From the NCBI GenBank assembly GCA_045657645.1, contig JAZOTL010000110.1:1-7268 (forward strand): a DNA stretch of 7,268 bases. The letters run 5' to 3'. Source of the stretch: RGIG7300 sp045657645. Lineage in GTDB: Bacteria; Bacillota; Clostridia; Oscillospirales; CAG-272. The notes beneath the pieces were generated by a model. That model was given only the letters and a program-made list of their open reading frames with translations, did not search any database and was not told the DNA's origin. The position numbers were made by a program, and so were the translations under genes. Position 1 is the first letter of the stretch, and each line of letters begins with the position of its first letter. Positions 1-5,386 of the stretch are shown here, one piece after another.

Positions 1-101
1 GCCTCCCTTGCCTAAAGGCGTCTGACACTCCAAATCTGTGATTTGGCAAGTGGAAGTGTGCCTTGTGCTGAGGGGGACCGCTTGCGGTGGTGGGTTTTAT
101 A
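1..101. repeat. Hairpin-rich intergenic repeat module A (REP/MITE-like)
   Basis: No credible gene lies here. The stretch contains two perfect hairpins: a 7-base stem CCAAATC/GATTTGG with a 3-base loop at 30-46, enclosed by ACACT (25-29) pairing with AGTGT (55-59), and ACCGC-TT-GCGGT at 77-88. It starts with CCTCCC and ends with a G-rich run and GGTTTTATA (93-101). This general look (CCTCCCTT start, small GC-rich hairpins, GGTGG end) resembles abundant non-coding repeats in gut Clostridia, but that comparison is from memory. The left end runs off or close to the window edge, so the true boundary is unknown. A small plus-strand reading frame crossing this region has no family features and is not called. 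Confidence 0.5.
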
Positions 102-204
102 TATAGAACACTTAAACATAGAGTTTATACCGAACAAAGTAATGCTTTGGTTTAATTATTTTGTGAAAATAGTTACTGCTAACTGTAAGTTTCGATTGCG
201 AAAG
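102..204. other. AT-rich spacer between two inverted repeat modules
   Basis: About 100 bases of AT-rich DNA with no supported gene, tRNA or clear promoter. It is flanked by a perfect 9-base inverted repeat: GGTTTTATA at 93-101 and its complement TATAAAACC at 205-213. The symmetry suggests that the two hairpin modules face each other and that this is either the core of one composite element or the original spacer between two insertions. A weak imperfect hairpin (AACAAAG with CTTTGGTT, near 133-152) is the only internal structure seen. Confidence 0.35.
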
Positions 205-305
205 TATAAAACCTCCCATCCGCTTTTTGAAAAAAGCGGCGCGATGATAGCCCCACCGCCAGGTGGTTTTGGCCGACTTTTTTTCAAAAAAGTCGGAGCG
301 GTTCG
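205..305. repeat. Hairpin-rich intergenic repeat module B (three stem-loops)
   Basis: Three stem-loops stand in a row. The first is CCGCTTTTT-GA-AAAAAGCGG (220-239, 9-base stem). The second is CCACC-GCCA-GGTGG (253-266). The third is CCGACTTTTTT-TC-AAAAAAGTCGG (273-296, 11-base stem). The module lies at the end of the minus-strand membrane-protein gene and could slow or stop transcription from both sides. However, neither A/T-containing hairpin is followed by a proper U-run on the minus strand, so it is not a textbook terminator. The third hairpin contains the stop codon of the neighbouring gene. Similar hairpins of the pattern CGC-T(n)-NN-A(n)-GCG recur at 4812-4827 and 4884-4907, which supports a dispersed repeat family. 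Confidence 0.55.
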
Positions 306-667
306 AGGTAATACAAATAAATAAAATCAAAGGCAAAGGTTAAGAGAATTGCAATAACGGGGATAAGAAAATACTTTGCCTTTTTGTGGCGGGCGTTCCA
401 CGCTTCTTTTTCCTCAAAGGAAAGGGCTTCGGGGGCTTTAGATAAAAAGCCGCGGTTAAAAATACCGTAGCAAAGGCTGCACACAAAAAGAAGGGCGGCA
501 TAGATATGTATAATATATCCAAACTCAAATTTGATTGCCAGCTGATACACGCCAAAGCTAAGCGCCACGCATAGAAATGTTAAAAGATAAAGCTTCCAGT
601 TGATCTTTTTAAGTTCAGCCCTCGCCTGTTCAGCAGGCGAGAGCTTTGGTTTTCTTGTATATTTCAC
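284..667 (-). CDS. Small membrane protein, three predicted TM helices, function unknown
   Basis: A 127-residue protein I do not recognise. It has a basic, charged N-terminus (residues 1-25, several Lys/Arg), then three hydrophobic segments at about 25-45, 50-70 and 98-121. A charged cytosolic-type stretch (about 72-97, with EEKEAWNARHKKAK) lies between the second and third. It is therefore probably an integral inner-membrane protein. The start is GTG at 665-667 and overlaps the TGA stop of the galactokinase-like gene (664-666), which indicates translational coupling; GGAG lies about 10 bases upstream. It is the last gene of the metA-galK unit. Its last codons (Leu-Arg-Leu-Phe-stop) lie inside a repeat hairpin, so the natural C-terminus may have been replaced by repeat DNA. 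The gene is very likely real because of the overlap and the hydrophobic pattern; the function is unknown. Confidence 0.75.
   Translation of the reverse strand: MKYTRKPKLSPAEQARAELKKINWKLYLLTFLCVALSFGVYQLAIKFEFGYIIHIYAALLFVCSLCYGIFNRGFLSKAPEALSFEEKEAWNARHKKAKYFLIPVIAILLTFAFDFIYLYYLEPLRLF
617..645 (-). other. Strong stem-loop inside the start of the membrane-protein gene
   Basis: A perfect 8-base inverted repeat, CTCGCCTG (621-628) and CAGGCGAG (634-641), has a 5-base loop. On the minus-strand RNA it extends through a G-U wobble (620/642) and three more pairs (AGC 617-619 with GCT 643-645), giving about 12 pairs. On the plus strand the 620/642 position would be a C-A mismatch, so the longer helix forms only in the mRNA sense. 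It covers roughly codons 8-17, just after the GTG start. It could damp translation or mark an RNA-processing site; this is inference. Confidence 0.4.
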
Positions 668-1941
668 AGCTTTATAGCTCCATCGGGGCGTATCATAAGG
701 ATATGGCAGTTACCGGTGCCGAACACCTTTTCCATAAACTCCTTGTAATCCTCCACCTCATCCTCGTGAACGTATGCCTGAATAGTACCTGCAAAGCCGC
801 CGCCGTGAACTCTCCACGCACCGCCCCATTGGGTGGTAGCAAAGAAACGACGGGTCATTTCAAGAGCGAGGGTAAGACCCTGCTCTGTGGGGTTCTTTGT
901 GGTATAAACGTTCTGCAAAAGGGAGAAGCTGGACTCACCTGAAGCAAGAACCATTTCAAAGAAGTATTCCTTTTCGTTTGCATCAAGGGCGTTTACCGCA
1001 AGGTCTACCCTCATATTTTCATCTGCAAAGTGAAGGGCGCGCAGAATGGCTCTGTCACCGCATTTTTCACGAAGGGCGGGGATGTTTTCAAGTATTACGT
1101 CCGAGCTTATATCACCAAGCACCTCACGTCCGAAATGGGCGGCAACTGCCTTCATTTCGGCGGGGATAGCGGCGTAATCATCATTTAAATCTGCGTGGTT
1201 GCCCCCTGTATTTACTATGCAAAGGCGGTAACCGTGGGAGGTAAGGTCAAAATTAAGGGCGCGTATATCCGGCTCCTTATCCTTAAAATCGATGGTTATA
1301 AAGCCACCAACTGCACAGGCGCACTGGTCCATAAGTCCGCAGGGCTTACCGAAGAACTTGTTTTCGGCATACTGGGCAATAGTTGCAAGGCGGGGCGTGG
1401 GAACACTGCCCTCGTTATAAAAATGGCTCATAATATTGCCTATCATAACCTCAAAAGCGGCAGATGAGGAAAGTCCCGAGCCCTTAAATACGTTTGAGGT
1501 GGTGTAGGCGTTATAGCCGCCTATTTTAAGCGAATTTTTCAAAAAACCGTCTGCCACGCCTGCAATAAGAGCGCAGGATTTAAAGTATTTCTTTTCATCG
1601 GGCACAAGGGATGTAAGGTCCACGTTATCAGGCTCAAAGCCCTTACTTGTAACGCTTACGGTCATATCCTCACGCTTTGAGGCAACGGCAATAATATCAA
1701 GGTCAACGGATGCCGCCACTACTCGTCCGCGGTTGTGGTCGGTATGGTTACCCAAAATTTCGCTTCTGCCGGGAACCGAAAAGAGGGAGATTTCGGTGTT
1801 GCCGTAAATCTTTTCATACTCCTCTATTGCTTCTATGTATCTCTGTCTGTTCTTTTCAACGCAGCTCTGACCGTAAAGACGGGTAAAGGTAGCGTCAAGC
1901 TCCCCGGAGCGGATATATTCTATAGTTTCTCTTGTGTTCAT
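664..1941 (-). CDS. galK: Galactokinase-like GHMP sugar kinase
   Basis: A 425-residue GHMP kinase that should transfer phosphate from ATP to C1 of galactose (Leloir pathway, cytosol). The three family motifs are present. Motif 1 is PGRSEILGNHTDHNRG at 57-72. Motif 2, the phosphate loop, is GSGLSSSA at 154-161. Motif 3 is HGGGFAG at 379-385. Asp205 in GLMDQ matches the catalytic Asp, and Arg59 the partner Arg. It is longer than the E. coli enzyme (about 382). The sugar-binding motif reads GNHTDH where classical galactokinases read GEHTDY, so residue 65 is Asn instead of Glu. Many clostridial homologues, as I recall, share this variant, and the true sugar may differ from galactose. The ATG start at 1941 has GAGG a few bases upstream, overlapping the metA stop, so it is probably coupled to metA. 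No galT, galE or transporter is in the window. Confidence 0.85.
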   Translation of the reverse strand: MNTRETIEYIRSGELDATFTRLYGQSCVEKNRQRYIEAIEEYEKIYGNTEISLFSVPGRSEILGNHTDHNRGRVVAASVDLDIIAVASKREDMTVSVTSKGFEPDNVDLTSLVPDEKKYFKSCALIAGVADGFLKNSLKIGGYNAYTTSNVFKGSGLSSSAAFEVMIGNIMSHFYNEGSVPTPRLATIAQYAENKFFGKPCGLMDQCACAVGGFITIDFKDKEPDIRALNFDLTSHGYRLCIVNTGGNHADLNDDYAAIPAEMKAVAAHFGREVLGDISSDVILENIPALREKCGDRAILRALHFADENMRVDLAVNALDANEKEYFFEMVLASGESSFSLLQNVYTTKNPTEQGLTLALEMTRRFFATTQWGGAWRVHGGGFAGTIQAYVHEDEVEDYKEFMEKVFGTGNCHILMIRPDGAIKL

Positions 1942-1948
1942 ATTAACC

Positions 1949-2866
1949 TCACTTAATGTCGTTTACGTCAAAGGGTGTGCGCTGATATACAAAGTAGTTA
2001 AGCCAGTTGGTAAAGAGGAGATTTGCATGGCCTCTCCAACGGTTTTTAGGAGCCTTTTCGGGGTTGTCATCGGGGAAATAGTTATAAGGAATATCTATTT
2101 TAAGTCCCTTATCAACATCGCGGAAGTATTCCTTTGAAAGGGTCTCTGCATCGTATTCGCTGTGGCCTGTAACGAAGAACTTACGGCTGTCCTTTGCGGC
2201 AACTATGTATATACCCGCCTTTTCGGATTCCGAAATTATACTCAGCTCGTGCACGCGCTCTATATCCTCACGGCGTATCTCTGTATGACGGGAATGGGGC
2301 GCAAGGTAGCTTTCATCAAATCCACGTACAAGGGGATGACGGGGGGTGTTTACTTCGTGCTCAAAAATACCGAACATTTTTGCGGGCAGGTGGTACTTAG
2401 GAATACCGTAATGGTAGTAAAGCCCTGCCTGAGCCGCCCAGCAGATGTAAAGGGTGGAGAAGACGTGTGTGCGTGACCACTCCATTATCTCGGTAAATTC
2501 CTGCCAATAGTCAACGTCCTCAAATTCTTTATCCTCAAGGGGCGCACCTGTTATTACAAGGCCGTCAAATTTTTGATCCCTTACGTCATAGAAGCTCTTG
2601 TAAAACGTCTCCATATGCTCGGCAGAGGTGTGCTTGGGAGTATATGTAGCTGTTTTTAAAAGGGTAAGGTCTACCTGCAAGGAGCTGTTGGAAAGCAGAC
2701 GGATAAGCTGTGTTTCAGTAGTCTCCTTTGTAGGCATAAGGTTAAGAATAGCAATGCGCAAGGGACGTATATCCTGCTTTTGCGCACGCAGATCCTCCAT
2801 TACAAATATATTTTCGTTTTCGAGGATCTGCCCTGCAGGCAGTCCTCCCGGAATTTTAATAGGCAT
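1949..2866 (-). CDS. metA: Homoserine O-acetyltransferase (MetA family)
   Basis: A 305-residue cytosolic MetA-family enzyme that acylates the hydroxyl of L-homoserine, the first committed step of methionine synthesis. The active-site residues fall at the family's numbering: nucleophile Cys142 (in YICWAAQAG) and His235 and Glu237 (in TGHSEYD). Residue 111 is Glu (GAPLE). Known work on the family shows that Glu at 111 favours acetyl-CoA while Gly, as in E. coli, favours succinyl-CoA, so acetyltransferase is the better name. The length is typical. The ATG at 2866 is preceded by AAGGAGG at 2874-2880 with a 7-base gap. It is first in a unit with galK (7-base gap) and a membrane protein, behind a promoter at 2913-2941. 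There is no room for a SAM riboswitch (S-box) in its short leader. Confidence 0.95.
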   Translation of the reverse strand: MPIKIPGGLPAGQILENENIFVMEDLRAQKQDIRPLRIAILNLMPTKETTETQLIRLLSNSSLQVDLTLLKTATYTPKHTSAEHMETFYKSFYDVRDQKFDGLVITGAPLEDKEFEDVDYWQEFTEIMEWSRTHVFSTLYICWAAQAGLYYHYGIPKYHLPAKMFGIFEHEVNTPRHPLVRGFDESYLAPHSRHTEIRREDIERVHELSIISESEKAGIYIVAAKDSRKFFVTGHSEYDAETLSKEYFRDVDKGLKIDIPYNYFPDDNPEKAPKNRWRGHANLLFTNWLNYFVYQRTPFDVNDIK

Positions 2867-2912
2867 ATTTTGTCCTCCTTTGGAGAGTTTTAGTCACAAT
2901 TATCTATTTTAC

Positions 2913-2941
2913 ATTATAACTTATATATCATATTTTTACAA
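2913..2941 (-). promoter_or_regulatory. Sigma-A-type promoter of metA
   Basis: Read on the minus strand, TTGTAA (2941-2936) and a perfect TATAAT (2918-2913) are separated by 17 bases. This predicts a start near 2906 and a leader of about 40 bases before the metA ATG. It should drive metA, galK and the membrane protein together. The position between the upstream terminator and the metA ribosome binding site supports it. Confidence 0.7.
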
Positions 2942-2949
2942 TAGCAAAT

Positions 2950-2984
2950 ATAAGAAAAATCACACAGGTATTCTGTGTGATTTT
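2950..2984 (-). terminator. Intrinsic terminator of the cinA-regulator pair
   Basis: A perfect 12-base stem (2956-2967 with 2973-2984; core ATCACACAG/CTGTGTGAT) with a 5-base loop directly overlaps the TAA stop of the winged-helix gene. On the minus strand it is followed by a U-rich run (TTTTTCTT, about 2959-2952). It separates the cinA unit from the metA promoter downstream. Confidence 0.8.
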
Positions 2985-3492
2985 ATTTAATCAATTTATA
3001 GCCCACTCCCCGTACCGTGGCAATCATTTTTACGCCAAAGCGCTCGTCCAGCTTTGAGCGCAGATATTTTATGTATACCCTTAAAAGGTTTTCATCCCCT
3101 TGGGGGCCAAGGGCGGCGCACAGCTCGGAGTATGAGGCGGCCTCTCCCCTTTTTTCACAAAGCTTTAAAAGCAGAGCGTGCTCCAGCTTTGAAAGACTTA
3201 CTTCCTCACCTGCGTAGCTTGCTCCCTTTTGAGTAACCAAAAGCCTACCCTCGGGCAGGGTGGCACCTTCAATAAGAGTCATAAGCTCGCTTATTGAAAA
3301 GGGTCGGCGAAGATCTGCTGTGAGATCACGGGAAAAGGTTATTACGGGAATACTTTCGGGTGCAGCTATGCCGCTGTCAAGGTCAAGCAGAGCAAGGTCT
3401 GCCTTACTGCCCGTTTGATAGCCCCTTTCCTTTAGCTCCTCACAAAGCATTGCACCGTATAAATTATCTGACGTTATAACGTTTATCTTCAT
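2983..3492 (-). CDS. OmpR/PhoB-type winged-helix regulator with a shortened receiver-like N-terminus
   Basis: A 169-residue protein. Residues about 82-169 form an OmpR/PhoB-type winged helix: the recognition-helix region has NLLRVYIKYLRSKL, and the wing ends with the family hallmark TVRGVGYKLIK. The first roughly 75 residues look like a reduced receiver. There is a beta-strand MKINVITSDN, then LALLDLD with Asp37 where the phosphorylated Asp would sit, then IPVITFS and RRPF in place of the usual KPF. The span between the acidic pair and Asp37 is about 28 residues, against about 42 in typical receivers, and the Lys is replaced by Arg. It probably binds DNA; phosphorylation is doubtful. It overlaps cinA by ATGA, so translation is coupled. 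No histidine kinase gene is in the window. The target genes are unknown. Confidence 0.8.
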   Translation of the reverse strand: MKINVITSDNLYGAMLCEELKERGYQTGSKADLALLDLDSGIAAPESIPVITFSRDLTADLRRPFSISELMTLIEGATLPEGRLLVTQKGASYAGEEVSLSKLEHALLLKLCEKRGEAASYSELCAALGPQGDENLLRVYIKYLRSKLDERFGVKMIATVRGVGYKLIK

Positions 3493-4745
3493 TCTTCCAC
3501 ACTCTTAAGCATACGCAAAGCGTCCTGCAGGGCGTGAATAGCGGTAAGAGAACGTATGCGTTCCCTATCATAATTGGGATTAAACTGATATTTGTTTACC
3601 GCAATCTTCCCCCTGTAATTTACTGCTATATAAACCGTGCCTACAGGCTTTTCGGCAGTTCCCCCGCCGGGGCCTGCAATGCCGGTTACGGCAATACCAA
3701 CCTCGGAATTTGTAAGCTCGCAAACGCCCTTTACCATACGGGCCGCCACCTGATGTGATACGGCACCGTAAGCCTTGAGCGCCTTTTCGGAAACGCCTAT
3801 AAGCTTATTCTTTATGCGGTTTGAATAGGTTACTACACTACCCTCAAAAACCTCGGAGGCGCCGGGAACGTCGGTTATCATTTTAGCAATAAGACCACCC
3901 GTACAGCTCTCCGCTGTGGAAATACGCAGATTGTTTTCAATCAGATGTCCGATAAGAGCGCTGGGTACGTCGGTATCTATGCCGTAGATGTATTTGCCTA
4001 CCTCGCTCTGCCTTATCTCTTCCACCTTTTCATCACAAAGGCTCTCTGCCTCTTCCTTGGTTTTAGCGCTTGCGGTAACACGCAGGCGTACCTCCGCAGG
4101 CTTGCAATAAGGAGCAACGGTGGGGTTAAGGGAGCTTTGCATAAGAGAGTCCAGCTTTTCGGCAACAGCGGCTTCGCCTATACCGATGATATTTACGTTT
4201 TTTGAAACGAGAACGCTGTCACAGCGCTCTGCAATAACAGGCCTTGCACGCTCTATCCACATGGGCTTCATTTCAGAGGGGGGTCCGGGCAGTAAAACGA
4301 TAATCTTGTTATCATCTTCCACCAGCATACCGGGGGCTGTACCCCAGTCGTTTCCTAAAACAAGGGCGTCCTCTATAATATACGCCTGCTTTTCGTTGTT
4401 TTGGGTCATTGTGCGGCCAAGCTTTTTAAAATATCCAGCTATCTGCGCCGACACCTCTTCGCTTTTTATAAGCCTTCTGCCCGTTAGCTTTGCAACGGTT
4501 TCTTTTGTTATGTCGTCATAGGTAGGGCCAAGTCCGCCCGTTATAACCAGCAGGTCACAGCGGGTAAGGGCTTGCTTTATGGCACCAACAAGACGCTTTT
4601 CGTTATCCCCTACTACTCCTTGATAGTGCTGTGTTATACCAAGGGCGGCAAACTCCGCCGAAAGAAACGCGGCGTTTGTGTTAACTATATCTCCTATCAG
4701 TATCTCCGTGCCTACACACAAAATTTCTGCTGTTTTTATCGTCAT
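3489..4745 (-). CDS. cinA: CinA: competence/damage-inducible protein, nicotinamide-nucleotide amidase domain
   Basis: A two-domain cytosolic protein of 418 residues. The N-terminal MoaB/MogA-like (COG1058) domain starts at ILCVGTEILIGDIVNTN, carries TGGLGPTYDD (about 69-78) and PGPPSEMKPM (about 153-162), and is linked in the family to ADP-ribose pyrophosphatase activity. The C-terminal PncC-like domain deamidates NMN to nicotinate mononucleotide and has AESCTGG (about 278-284) and TGIAGPGGGT (about 354-363). Both domains are intact and the length is normal. I place the start at the ATG at 4745, because AGCAGGA lies 8-9 bases upstream; a TTG at 4763 would add six residues with no good ribosome binding site. 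The TGA stop overlaps the ATG of the winged-helix gene. In Bacillus cinA sits next to recA; no recA is here. I see no convincing promoter in 4746-4883. Confidence 0.93.
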   Translation of the reverse strand: MTIKTAEILCVGTEILIGDIVNTNAAFLSAEFAALGITQHYQGVVGDNEKRLVGAIKQALTRCDLLVITGGLGPTYDDITKETVAKLTGRRLIKSEEVSAQIAGYFKKLGRTMTQNNEKQAYIIEDALVLGNDWGTAPGMLVEDDNKIIVLLPGPPSEMKPMWIERARPVIAERCDSVLVSKNVNIIGIGEAAVAEKLDSLMQSSLNPTVAPYCKPAEVRLRVTASAKTKEEAESLCDEKVEEIRQSEVGKYIYGIDTDVPSALIGHLIENNLRISTAESCTGGLIAKMITDVPGASEVFEGSVVTYSNRIKNKLIGVSEKALKAYGAVSHQVAARMVKGVCELTNSEVGIAVTGIAGPGGGTAEKPVGTVYIAVNYRGKIAVNKYQFNPNYDRERIRSLTAIHALQDALRMLKSVEE

Positions 4746-4811
4746 TATCTTATTCCTGCTCAATATTATTTACTCTATTATTCTCAAATTTTGAAAAAAC
4801 ATTCTCTTCTC

Positions 4812-4860
4812 CGCTTTTGAAAAAGCGATGCCGGTGCCCCATTCACCATTTCCGTGCACC
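4812..4860. repeat. Dispersed hairpin repeat upstream of cinA
   Basis: CGCTTTT-GA-AAAAGCG (4812-4827, 7-base stem) matches the design of the hairpins at 220-239 and 4884-4907. It is followed by GGTGC (4833-4837), which can pair with GCACC (4856-4860) across an 18-base loop. No gene is supported here. It lies between the mgsA-like terminator and the start of cinA and would be in the cinA leader if the promoter is further upstream. Confidence 0.4.
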
Positions 4861-4883
4861 TAAAGAAGCAATTAAAATTTTTG

Positions 4884-4907
4884 CCCCGCTTTTTACAAAA
4901 AGCGGGG
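4884..4907. repeat. Long stem-loop of the dispersed CGC-T(n)-A(n)-GCG type
   Basis: CCCCGCTTTTT-AC-AAAAAGCGGGG is an 11-base perfect stem with a 2-base loop. It shares three to four G residues with the adjacent hairpin at 4905-4923, so on one RNA the two compete. It resembles the stem-loops at 220-239 and 273-296. Confidence 0.5.
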
Positions 4908-4923
4908 GCTGTGATACAGCCCC
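4890..4923 (-). terminator. Intrinsic terminator after the MgsA-like gene
   Basis: On the minus strand, GGGGCTGT-ATC-ACAGCCCC (4923-4905, 8-base GC-rich stem, 3-base loop) is followed by CGC and five U (4894-4890). It begins 7 bases after the stop codon of the MgsA-like gene. On the plus strand the same stem is followed by TTTT (4924-4927), so it could act both ways, though no plus-strand gene reads into it. Confidence 0.75.
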
Positions 4924-4930
4924 TTTTAGA

Positions 4931-5350
4931 TTATTTTTTTCGCATTTTAGGGTTAACAATCTCACGCCAAGCAAGGTCGCCGCGTTCAAGACCGTTAATA
5001 AGAACCTCTGCAGTGGCTATATTTGTAGCCATAGGTACGCTGTGAAGGTCACACAGCCTGAGAAGGTTATCTATGACCTCTTTTGAGGCAGGAGAGTGAT
5101 ATGCATCAGGATCACGAATATAGATCAAAAGGTCTATCTCGTCATAAGCTATGCGGGAAAGGATCTGCTGCACACCGCCGTGAGAGCCGGGGAAGAGCTT
5201 TTCAATTTCCAGACCTGTGGCATCGGAAACGTACTTGCCGGTAATACTGGTAGCACAAATATCGTGCTTTGCCAGAATTCCGCAGTAAGCAATGCAAAAC
5301 TGGGTCATCAGTTCCTTCTTCTTGTCGTCGGCTATAATAGCTATATGCAC
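4931..5350 (-). CDS. Methylglyoxal synthase-like protein with an altered active site
   Basis: A 139-residue protein of the methylglyoxal synthase fold, an enzyme family that converts dihydroxyacetone phosphate to methylglyoxal and phosphate in the cytosol. Family features are the start HIAIIADDKK, ATGLEIEKL, GGVQQI, RDPDAY, ATNIATAE and the clostridial-style tail GLERGDLAWREIVNPK. Against E. coli MgsA (alignment from memory), His19 is Asp8, catalytic Asp71 is Val60, phosphate-site Thr47 is Ile36 and Ser65 is Pro54. Asp91 is kept as Asp80. The PHxPD segment (His98, Asp101) reads YHSPASKE, with at most the His kept. I therefore do not give the symbol mgsA: it may be inactive or bind another ligand. 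The start is GTG at 5350, behind AAAGGGTG. The gap to the MinD-like gene upstream is 36 bases, so it is the second gene of that operon. Confidence 0.85.
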   Translation of the reverse strand: MHIAIIADDKKKELMTQFCIAYCGILAKHDICATSITGKYVSDATGLEIEKLFPGSHGGVQQILSRIAYDEIDLLIYIRDPDAYHSPASKEVIDNLLRLCDLHSVPMATNIATAEVLINGLERGDLAWREIVNPKMRKK

Positions 5351-5386
5351 TTATATCACCCTTTCGTAAGTTTTAGTTATTACGCT

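Noticed and set aside
1..305. CRISPR array or tRNA in the left-hand repeat region
   Set aside because: The repeats are inverted hairpins, not regularly spaced direct repeats, and no cloverleaf or CCA-type end is seen.
43..324. Plus-strand 93-residue reading frame across the repeat modules
   Set aside because: It runs through several hairpins, has no family features or convincing ribosome binding site, and overlaps the end of a better-supported minus-strand gene.
2867..2955. SAM riboswitch upstream of metA
   Set aside because: The space is too short, is taken by promoter boxes and is AT-rich without the S-box helices.
4746..4883. Promoter for cinA
   Set aside because: TTGAGA and TAATAT on the minus strand are spaced by only about 13 bases, and other box pairs match poorly; nothing good enough to call.
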